A DNA stretch of 31,929 nt from Nemertoderma westbladi (lineage: Eukaryota > Xenacoelomorpha > Nemertodermatida > Nemertodermatidae), in the NCBI GenBank assembly GCA_032718475.1, contig JAUCBJ010005639.1, positions 1 through 31,929 on the forward strand, read 5' to 3'. Shown in pieces: positions 12,211 through 21,151 of the stretch. A model generated the notes under the pieces. The model did no database searches. It was not told where the DNA came from and was given only the letters and a program-made list of their open reading frames with translations. Positions within the stretch are counted from its first letter, which is position 1; each line of letters begins with the position of its first letter. The position numbers were made by a program, and so were the translations under genes.

Positions 12211-12300
12211 TTGTTTCAATGTTTCAATGTTTGTTTCAATGTTTATTTTACCCTTCAAATAATAATTCAAAATAACAATAACTCAGTATAAACAGCGCTC
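12211..12300 (-). mobile_element. LINE 3' tail inserted in the satellite, copy 2
   Basis: Same insert as at 11963-12040, carried about 250 bp along by duplication of the surrounding satellite. It differs by a 12-bp expansion in the TGTTTCAA tail, so the tail changed length after or during the duplication. Confidence 0.6.
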
Positions 12301-15300
12301 AAACTAACTGATGAACAAGGTTAGGACATCGGTTAAACTAACTGAGGAACAAAGGTTAGGACATCGGTTAAAGTAACTAAGGAACAAAGGTTAGGACATC
12401 GGTTAAACTAACGGAGGAACAAAGGTTAGGACATCGGTTAAACTAACGGAGGAACAAAGGTTAGGACATCGCTTAAAGTAACTAAGGAACAAAGGTTAGG
12501 ACATCGGTTAAAGTAACTAAGGAACAAAGGTTAGGACATCGGTTAAAGTAACTAAGGAACAAAGGTTAGGACATCGGTTAAAGTAACTGAGGAACAAAGG
12601 TTAGGACATCGGTTAAAGTAACTAAGGAACAAAGGTTAAGACATCGGTTAAACTAACTGAGGAACAAAGGTTAGGACATCGGTTAAAGTAACTAAGGAAC
12701 AAAGGTTAGGACATCGGTTAAAGTAACTGAGGAACAAAGGTTAGGACATCGGTTAAAGTAACTAAGGAACAAAGGTTAGGACATCGGTTAAAGTAACTAA
12801 GGAAGAAAGATTAGGACAGCGGTTAAACTAGCTGAGGAACAAAGGTTAGGACATCGGTTAAAGTAACTGAGGAACAAAGGTTAGGACATCGGTTAAAGTA
12901 ACTAAGGAACAAAGGTTAGGACATCGCTTAAAGTAACTGAGGAACAAAGGTTAGGACATCGGTTAAAGTAACTAAGGAACAAAGGTTAGGACATCGGTTA
13001 AAGTAACTAAGGAACAAAGGTTAGGACATCGGTTAAACTAACGGAGGAACAAAGGTTAGGACAGCGGTTAAACTAACTGAGGAACAAAGGTTAGGACAGC
13101 GGTTAAACTAAATGACGACCAAAGGTTAGGACATCGCTCAAACTAACTGATGAACAAAGGTTAGGACATCGGTTAAACTAACGGAGGAACAAAGGTTAGG
13201 ACATCGGTTAAAGTAACTAAGGAACAAAGGTTAGGACATCGGTTAAAGTAACTGAGGAACAAAGGTTAGGACATCGGTTAAAGTAACTAAGGAACAAAGG
13301 TTAGGACATCGGTTAAAGTAACTAAGGAACAAAGGTTAGGACATCGGTTAAAGTAACTGAGGAACAAAGGTTAGGACATCGGTTAAAGTAACTAAGGAAC
13401 AAAGGTTAGGACATCGGTTAAACTAACTGAGGAACAAAGGTTAGCACATCGGTTAAAGTAACTAAGGAACAAAGGTTAGGACATCGGTTAAAGTAACTGA
13501 GGAACAAAGGTTAGGACAGCGGTTAAACTAAATGACGACCAAAGGTTAGGACAGCGGTTAAACTAACTGAGGAACAAAGGTTAGCACATCGGTTAAAGTA
13601 ACTAAGGAACAAAGGTTAGGACATCGGTTAAAGTAACTGAGGAACAAAGGTTAGGACAGCGGTTAAACAAAATGACGACCAAAGGTTAGGACATCGGTTA
13701 AAGTAACTAAGGAACAAAGGTTAGGACATCGGTTAAAGTAACTGAGGAACAAAGGTTAGGACATCGGTTAAAGTAACTAAGGAACAAAGGTTAGGACATC
13801 GCTTAAAGTAACTGAGGAACAAAGGTTAGGACATCGGTTAAAGTAACTAAGGAACAAAGGTTAGGACATCGGTTTAAGTAACTGAGGAACAAAGGTTAGG
13901 ACATCGGTTAAAGTAACTAAGGAACAAAGGTTAGGACATCGGTTAAACTAACGGAGGAACAAAGGTTAGGACAGCGGTTAAACTAACTGAGGAACAAAGG
14001 TTAGGACAGCGGTTAAACTAAATGACGACCAAAGGTTAGGACATCGCTCAAACTAACTGATGAACAAAGGTTAGGACATCGGTTAAACTAACGGAGGAAC
14101 AAAGGTTAGGACATCGGTTAAACTAACTGAGGAACAAAGGTTAGGACATCGGTTAAACTAACGGAGGAACAAAGGTTAGGACATCGGTTAAAGTAACTAA
14201 GGAACAAAGGTTAGGACAGCGGTTAAACTAACTGAGGAACAAAGGTTAGGACATCGGTTAAAGTAACTAAGGAACAAAGGTTAGGACAGCTGTTAAACTA
14301 ACTGAGGAACAAAGGTTAGGACAGCGGTTAAAGTAACTAAGGAACAAAGGTTAGGACCGCGGTTAAACTAACTGAGGAACAAAGGTTAGGACATCGGTTA
14401 AAGTAACTAAGGAACAAAGGTTAGGACAGCGGTTAAACTAACGGAGGAACAAAGGTTAGGACATCGGTTAAACTAACTGAGGAACAAAGGTTAGGACATC
14501 GGTTAAACTAACGGAGGAACAAAGGTTAGGACATCGCTTAAAGTAACTGAGGAACAAAGGTTAGGACATCGGTTAAACTAACGGAGGAACAAAGGTTAGG
14601 ACATCGGTTAAACTAACTGAGGAACAAAGGTTAGGACATCGGTTAAACTAACGGAGGAACAAAGGTTAGGACATCGCTTAAAGTAACTGAGGAACAAAGG
14701 TTAGGACATCGGTTAAAGTAACTGAGGAACAAAGGTTAGGACATCGCTTAAAGTAACTGAGGAACAAAGGTTAGGACATCGCTTAAAGTAACTGAGGAAC
14801 AAAGGTTAGGACATCGGTTAAAGTAACTAAGGAACAAAGGTTAGGACAGCGGTTAAACTAACTGAGGAACAAAGGTTAGGACATCGGTTAAAGTAACTAA
14901 GGAACAAAGGTTAGGACAGCGGTTAAACTAACTGAGGAACAAAGGTTAGGACAGCGGTTAAAATAAATAAGGAACAAAGGTTAGGACAGCGGTTAAACTA
15001 ACTGAGGAACAAAGGTTAGGACATCGGTTAAAGTAACTAAGGAACAAAGGTTAGGACAGCGGTTAAACTAAATGACGACCAAAGGTTAGGACATCGGTTA
15101 AACTAACGGAGGAACAAAGGTTAGGACATCGCTTAAAGTAACTGAGGAACAAAGGTTAGGACATCGGTTAAAGTAACTAAGGAACAAAGGTTAGGACAGC
15201 GGTTAAACTATATGACGACCAAAGGTTAGGACATCGGTTAAACTAACGGAGGAACAAAGGTTAGGACATCGCTTAAAGTAACTGAGGAACAAAGGTTAGG

Positions 15301-16334
15301 ACATCGCTTAAACTAACTGAGGAACAAAGGTTAGGACATCGGTTAAAGTAACTAAGGAACAAAGGTTAGGACATCGGTTAAAGTAACTAAGGAACAAAGG
15401 TTAGGACAGCGGTTAAACTAAATGACGACCAAAGGTTAGGACATCGGTTAAACTAACGGAGGAACAAAGGTTAGGACATCGCTTAAAGTAACTGAGGAAC
15501 AAAGGTTAGGACATCGGTTAAAGTAACTAAGGAACAAAGGTTAGGACAGCGGTTAAACTAACTGAGGAACAAAGGTTAGGACATCGGTTAAAGTAACTAA
15601 GGAACAAAGGTTAGGACAGCGGTTAAACTAACTAAGGAACAAAGGTTAGGACAGCGGTTAAACTAAATGACGACCAAAGGTTAGGACAGCGGTTAAACTA
15701 ACTGAGGAACAAAGGTTAGGACAGCGGTTAAACTAAATGACGACCAAAGGTTAGGACAGCGGTTAAACTAACTAAGGAACAAAGGTTAGGACAGCGGTTA
15801 AACTAAATGACGACCAAAGGTTAGGACATCGGTTAAACTAACTAAGGAACAAAGGTTAGGACAGCGGTTAAACTAACTAAGGAACAAAGGTTAGGACAGC
15901 GGTTAAACTAAATGACGACCAAAGGTTAGGACAGCGGTTAAACTAACTGAGGAACAAAGGTTAGGACAGCGGTTAAACTAAATGACGACCAAAGGTTAGG
16001 ACAGCGGTTAAACTAACTAAGGAACAAAGGTTAGGACAGCGGTTCAACTAAATGACGACCAAAGGTTAGGACAGCGGTTAAACTAACTGAGGAACAAAGG
16101 TTAGGACAGCGGTTAAACTAAATGACGACCAAAGGTTAGGACAGCGGTTAAACTAACTAAGGAACAAAGGTTAGGACAGCGGTTAAACTAAATGACGACC
16201 AAAGGTTAGGACAGCGGTTAAACTAACTGAGGAACAAAGGTTAGGACAGCGGTTAAACTAAATGACGACCAAAGGTTAGGACATCGCTCAAACTAACTGA
16301 TGAACAAGGTTAGAACAGCGGTTAAACTAACGGA

Positions 16335-16516
16335 GACTAATGGCATGGCAGACAGTAGCTAATTCTGCTGCTAACCCGTTGACCAGTTAAGTAGACTACT
16401 CAGTGTCTCCTGTTACTCGTGAGTCAGGCTAGCAGTCTACCTGATAGCCGAAAACGAACTGTTTCCGCCTTCAGGTTCGATGACTTTTTGTATCCGCTAC
16501 ACTAGCACCTATTTCG
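16335..16516. other. Unique flank between satellite and LTR element
   Basis: Short non-repetitive segment. GTAGACT near 16391 and AGTCTAC near 16433 form a 7-bp inverted pair; otherwise nothing recognised. It ends at the left target duplication. Confidence 0.5.
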
Positions 16517-16521
16517 TACCC
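16517..16521. repeat. Target-site duplication, left copy (TACCC)
   Basis: TACCC directly outside the left LTR, repeated at 23599-23603. Five bases suits LTR-element integration. Confidence 0.9.
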
Positions 16522-17071
16522 TGTGACGGGATCCGAGAGGATCCCGGTTTATCCGGTGTCGCTTATGTACGCGTCCCCGCCGTGTGAATGAAAAGAGTTG
16601 TTGTTCCAGTGTCGTTATTATGGACTGATATATATATAATACAGAGAGTGATAGTAGATAGCACAGTTAACCGGTATACTGGATGATATGTGATTGGTGA
16701 CGGCGGTGATGGTCTAAATTGTCACCGTACTACCGTGACTGTAGTGACAGACTGAGATAACTGAAGTGAAATGGATAGCACGACCGGTAATATATTGCAC
16801 GGTGGCCTTATTGCTACTCAATCGATGCCTTTCCCCCCTCTGATTGGTTGATACCCCTGTTGGCACCCTTTGGAGTGTTTCCCTTCACTCCCTGTGTTCT
16901 CTCTGGGTTAGGGGTTTGGCCCCTGACCCCTATTGTGTGTGTCTCCTTTGGGGCCTATTGTCCCCGTTTACTGGGCTGACACGAGGTTGATTGGTAATCA
17001 ACCTCGTGCTCCCAATATTGCTTTATGGCTCACTCTATGGGTTTGTGTTAGCGGAATTGGATAAGCTAACA
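16522..17071 (-). repeat. 3' LTR of the gag-only element
   Basis: 550 bp, identical to 23049-23598. On the minus strand it starts TGTTAGC and ends GTCACA. It contains several perfect short hairpins: arms CGGGATCC around GAGA (16527-16546), GGAGTG/CACTCC (16872-16891), AGGGG/CCCCT (16910-16924) and a 13-bp stem CACGAGGTTGATT with a GGT loop (16980-17008). Its first 7 and nearby bases TGTTAGC/GCTAACA also form an inverted pair (17046-17071). No ORF. Confidence 0.95.
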
Positions 17072-17080
17072 CTCCCCCCC
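17072..17080 (-). promoter_or_regulatory. Polypurine tract of the gag-only element
   Basis: Reads GGGGGGGAG on the minus strand, directly before the LTR start TGTTAGC. It proves the minus orientation together with the Gag frames. Confidence 0.88.
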
Positions 17081-17109
17081 ATGCTATCTTCCTGGTAAGA
17101 AGATAGCAT
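17081..17109 (-). other. Perfect 11-bp hairpin beside the polypurine tract
   Basis: Arms ATGCTATCTTC and GAAGATAGCAT enclose a 7-nt loop and touch the PPT. A second hairpin, CCCGAT/ATCGGG, follows at 17141-17157. A role in plus-strand priming or RNA 3' structure is only inference. Confidence 0.8.
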
Positions 17110-17489
17110 CCAACTCAAGTGCGCTACAATTCCGCTGGATCCCGATCTAGCATCGGGTGTGGGGTGGGTATATTTTTTCGGAGTCGGCTTTCCAGGCCGC
17201 TCCCTATGGGTATGATGTCACTACCCTCTGGCGTCTCGTGTCGGGCCGATCGTGCGCTTCTCTCACACAATTTTGTTTCCCCAACACTCTCACCACTCTA
17301 CTCCAACTCTCGCATACCCCCGGACCTCCTCGTCCCACACTCTTCCTCTCACTTCTCCTCCCCCACACTTGAATTGCGCCCACGCTCTCTTCGCACTCCG
17401 CACTATTACCTCTCCACTCTCTTGTCACTCCCTAAGGCTTTAATCTCTAATGCTACCCCTGTGCTATCATACTATCTACCTACTGCTTA

Positions 17490-18370
17490 CTAACTCTAAC
17501 TATCTAACTAACTCTGCTAACTACTAACTCTTACTACTTCTAGCTCTAACTGAGAGCCTCTAACTTTCTACTGACTCTAACTCTCTACTAAGTCTAACTA
17601 ACTCCTACTAGCTCTCTACTTCTATCAACTCTACTTGACTCCTCTGAGTCTACCAACTCTGCTAACTAGCTCTACTAACTCTACTCCACTAGCTCTGCTA
17701 ACTCTACTCTACTCTTCTAACTACGTGGCGCTTGCAGTGCCCACAACCACTCTACTATCTGGCACCCTATGTGCCCTTCTACTACTCAACTACCTCTCTA
17801 GCTCTACTACCTGGCACCCTATGTGCCCCCTCTGCTCTACTCTACTACCTGGCACCCTATGTGCCCTCTCTACTACACTACTACCTCTCTAACTTACTAC
17901 CTGGCACCCTATGTGCCCGTCTCTACTCTTCTACTCTCTGGCACCCTATGTGCCTGTCTCTACCCCTCTACATCCCCTTTACGTCTCATCGCCTACACGT
18001 GACGCTCTGAGTGCCGGCAGAGTGGGTACGTTAATTATGTGAACTACTACTGACTCTACTAACTCTACTAACTCTCTTCTAACTCTACTAACTCTTTTTG
18101 TGCCCGGCACCTCTTGTGCCCGGCACCTTCTAACTCTACTAACTCTACTAACTCTCTACTAACTCAACTAACTCTACTACTAACTCAACTAACTCTACTA
18201 CTAACTCTTTTTGTGCCCGGCACCTCTTGTGCCCGGCACCCACCCTAATTAACATACCCTGCTCTTACATCAAACACGTCATCACGCCCGTGCCCCACTA
18301 AGTTCACCGCATTCCCTACTAACTCTAACTACGTGGCGCTTACGGTGCCCACAACCTCTACTGCTCTACT
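17490..18370. repeat. Pyrimidine-rich CTAACT array with GGCAC/GTGCC palindromes
   Basis: Non-coding part of the LTR element, built of degenerate CTAACT/CTACTAACT repeats. Five copies of GGCACCCTATGTGCC (5-bp stem, 5-nt loop) start at 17761, 17813, 17851, 17903 and 17940. GTGCCCGGCAC (5-bp stem, 1-nt centre) occurs as doublets at about 18100-18127 and 18213-18240. Two longer relatives beginning AACTACGTGGC lie at 17719 and 18327. Open frames here on the plus strand are low-complexity artefacts. Confidence 0.85.
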
Positions 18371-19195
18371 ACTTCCTAACTAGCGGTACTTACATACCCT
18401 CTAACTCTAACTCTAACTAGCGGTACTACGTACCCTCTAGCTCTAACTCTAACTAGGTACCACGTACCTACTAACTCTCTAACTCTAGGTACTACGTACC
18501 TACTCCAACTCTAACTAGCGGTACTACGTACCCCCTAACTCTAACTCTAACTAGCGGTACTACGTACCCTCTAACTCTAACTAACTCTAGGTACTACGTA
18601 CCTACTAACTCTCTAACTCTAGGTACTACGTACCTACTAACTCTAACTAACTCTAGGTACTACGTACCTACTAACTCTCTAACTCTAGGTACTACGTACC
18701 TACTAACTCTAACTCTGATTAGGTACTACGTACCTACTAACTCTAACTAACTCTAGGTACTACGTACCTACTAACTCTAACTAACTCTAGGTACTACGTA
18801 CCTACTAACTCTAACTCTGATTAGGTACTACGTACCTACTAACTCTCTAACTAGGTACTACGTACCTTCTAACTCTAACTCTAACTAGGTACTACGTACC
18901 TACTAACTCTCTAACTCTAGGTACTACGTACCTACTAACTCTAACTAACTCTAGGTACTACGTACCTACTAACTCTCTAACTCTAGGTACTACGTACCTA
19001 CTAACTCTAACTCTGATTAGGTACTACGTACCTACTAACTCTAACTAACTCTAGGTACTACGTACCTACTAACTCTAACTAACTCTAGGTACTACGTACC
19101 TACTAACTCTAACTCTGATTAGGTACTACGTACCTACTAACTCTCTAACTAGGTACTACGTACCTACTAACTCTCTAACTAGGTACTACGTACCT
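18371..19195. repeat. GGTAC-TAC-GTACC palindrome array, about 25 units
   Basis: I count 23 exact copies of GGTACTACGTACC between 18422 and 19195, plus variants near 18383 and 18455, spaced 30-34 bp by CTAACT-type linkers. Each is a 5-bp inverted repeat around TAC. Linker types run in a fixed order that repeats once with a 298-bp shift (start near 18590 and again near 18888). No protein frame. In element orientation this is the 3' non-coding region after the Gag stop. Confidence 0.93.
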
Positions 19196-19255
19196 ACTAA
19201 CTAACTCCTAACTACCTAACTCCTACCTACTTTATTATTTAATTATTTTATTTAA
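19196..19255. other. AT-rich junction after Gag stop
   Basis: A short TTTAATTA-rich stretch separates the palindrome array from the Gag frame 2 stop at 19256. Confidence 0.5.
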
Positions 19256-21151
19256 TTAAATAATTATTTTATATTTTGTGCGTGGGAAGGGCGTCTCGCC
19301 CTCATTCCCACCCCCCTCAGTCCAAAACTTTGGACGACTAAAAACTCTCAGGTGCCCCTTCTTCCGGTAGGCACTCTCCTGCTGCCCTCCTATACGTCCT
19401 CTAACTCTTCGCCACACTCTCTTCGGTGCTGCCTTTGCTGGCCTCCCCCTTCGTATGTGCGCTGGCATTAAGGCCCTCGACGACCCCCGCTCGTCCCTCG
19501 GTATACGCGGTGTCTGCCCGTGCAATGCCCCCTCGCACTGTGTCCGTCCTGCGTGTGTATGCAACACGCCTCCTCCTACTTTCCCGACTCCCTTATGTTT
19601 GCTAATGGGCTTCTCTGCCCCTGGTTTAGTCCTTTCATATCCTCTCTCTTTCCAACACTCTCCGGATCTGTGTCCTTTTACCACACATCGATGACATAGT
19701 CCGTTTGCGTCTGTGTAGGCTACACGATCTCGTTTGGGCAACGCTTGCCAGTACTTGCAACTCCTGGTCTTATGGGTTCCGTCCCGATGTAATTGGCATT
19801 GGAATCCTGGATTATAGCGTTTCCTGTATAGTCCTTCACGTATCGCGCTTAGGTTTATATGTACCGATTTAATGTTTTGGTTGTCTAGACTCGGCCTACT
19901 GGGTATATTGGGATTGTTTTTATTTACGGTGTTATTTTCTTTCTGTCCCTGCCACGGTGTGGCCCTGCTACCACCTAACTGTGGACTAGCAGTCCCCTGT
20001 ACGGCCGCGTGTGGTGGTAACTGTCCGCACGACCTGTTCTCGTCCAGGGAGTTCGATGTTCTTGCTCCTATCGGGGTACATTGTCGATATTGTGATGGGG
20101 GAATGTCACCCTGTCCCCCCCCGGCCGGTATGTTTGGTACTGGGGTTGATGTTAATACATTGGGGCCCATACGTCTATCTCCAATAACTCCCCCCTCCCC
20201 TGGATATATGTTATGTCCCTGTGTATTATAGTCATGCTGCTGTACCGATATAGGCCTACCTACCTCTCGCCTACCTACCAGTATGTACTCCGCGACTTCC
20301 GGGTTTAATCCCGTCGTTCGCGCTACCCTATCGCCTACTATATCTCTCCCAGCATGGCCTATAATAGTATGTGCAGTAAGGCCTACAGTATGTCCTGCAG
20401 TCTGCATGTGCCCTTCCGAACCGAAGTTTATTCTTCGCGAATCTCGAATCTCCCCGCGACTACCGTACTCTCGATCGGCAGCTATATCACGTCGGGAAGC
20501 TTCTCTTCGATCCCCTCTCCTGTTCTCGACTTGATATCGGTACGTCCTGTACCCCTCTCTTGGCGTGCGGTGCGTTTCTCCGGGGCGACGGCAATCTCCC
20601 GAAGTTCGACCCCACTGACTCCCTAACTCCATCTCTACTATCGACGGTCCGTTATCCGTCCTCGCACTCCTATCGTTCGTGGCGACACCTTTTCTACTAT
20701 CTCCTCTTCTTCTCTTTTCAGTGCAGTATTCCGGCTCATGAGATCTCTCGTCGACCTCCCGGTTAAACTCCACTGTTCTTCTTCCCTCTTCTGATCGGGC
20801 TCGACGCTTCGTCTGCCCTCTAGCGACGTCAACCTGCTTCTCTCTGCTCGATCGCACGCCGCTGGGGATACTCGCAATCCCCCTATTACTCTCCGTCGCC
20901 GGGTGTTGCGGTTTACCTGATTCGGCCCGCGCATTATCCGCTGACGGCTGTGGGACACTCTCTGCCCCCCCTCTCTCTCTACTAATCTCTCGCGGTGGGG
21001 TGCCCGTAGCCCCCCCCCACCCACCACTTCTAACTTCACTATTTCTTACTACACTTCTATACCCCTCTTGTGGGGCATTCTTTGCCCCCCCTCTCTCGCC
21101 ACTAATCTTATGTGGTGGGGCGCCCGTAGCCCCCCCCCCCACCCGCCACAT
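19256..21151 (-). CDS. Gag frame 2: basic region and paired zinc knuckle
   Basis: 631 codons from the first Met, but that Met is probably not a real start: the frame overlaps frame 1 by 103 bp and carries on its repeats. Residues 1-80 hold two related blocks (GGATGAPPHKISGERGGA and GGATGTPPREISRERGGA). Then comes a long Arg-rich disordered stretch. At about 451-464 is a knuckle of form C-x2-H-x4-H-x4-C (second Cys replaced by His), and at about 486-499 a canonical C-x2-C-x4-H-x4-C (CHRCVVKGHRSGEC). This spacing is BEL/Pao Gag style. The tail is basic and ends at KIII. Nucleic-acid binding and packaging are inferred. No protease or other pol domain follows. Confidence 0.8.
   Translation of the reverse strand: MWRVGGGATGAPPHKISGERGGAKNAPQEGYRSVVRNSEVRSGGWGGATGTPPREISRERGGAESVPQPSADNARAESGKPQHPATESNRGIASIPSGVRSSREKQVDVARGQTKRRARSEEGRRTVEFNREVDERSHEPEYCTEKRRRGDSRKGVATNDRSARTDNGPSIVEMELGSQWGRTSGDCRRPGETHRTPREGYRTYRYQVENRRGDRREASRRDIAADREYGSRGEIRDSRRINFGSEGHMQTAGHTVGLTAHTIIGHAGRDIVGDRVARTTGLNPEVAEYILVGRREVGRPISVQQHDYNTQGHNIYPGEGGVIGDRRMGPNVLTSTPVPNIPAGGGQGDIPPSQYRQCTPIGARTSNSLDENRSCGQLPPHAAVQGTASPQLGGSRATPWQGQKENNTVNKNNPNIPSRPSLDNQNIKSVHINLSAIREGLYRKRYNPGFQCQLHRDGTHKTRSCKYWQALPKRDRVAYTDANGLCHRCVVKGHRSGECWKERGYERTKPGAEKPISKHKGVGKVGGGVLHTHAGRTQCEGALHGQTPRIPRDERGSSRALMPAHIRRGRPAKAAPKRVWRRVRGRIGGQQESAYRKKGHLRVFSRPKFWTEGGGNEGETPFPRTKYKIII

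Larger units (their letters stand above)
9208..16334. repeat. 35-bp satellite array, about 200 units
   Basis: Tandem head-to-tail array. A typical unit starts GGTTAGGACATCGGTTAAAC and ends in GAGGAACAAA; the length of 35 bp is direct from the sequence. Units differ at a few linked positions: GACATC or GACAGC; CTAACTGAGG, GTAACTAAGG, CTAACGGAGG or AAATGACGACC. These subtypes follow local higher-order patterns: three- and four-unit repeats with AAATGACGACC near 9600-10560 and 15640-16290, and GTAACTAAGG-dominated units in the middle. Every frame on both strands has frequent stops, so it is non-coding. It is interrupted at 11963-12040 and 12211-12300 by a duplicated insert. Confidence 0.97.

Noticed and set aside
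9208-16334. Telomeric repeat, because units contain TTAGG
   Set aside because: The TTAGG occurs once per 35-bp unit and is not in tandem; the period and variants are those of a satellite.
9208-16334. CRISPR-like array of repeats and spacers
   Set aside because: Every base of the unit repeats; there are no unique spacers, and the surrounding elements are eukaryotic.
17119-18010. Several plus-strand frames of 60-124 codons
   Set aside because: They run through pyrimidine-rich tandem DNA antisense to the element and consist of Ser/Leu/Thr/Pro low complexity.
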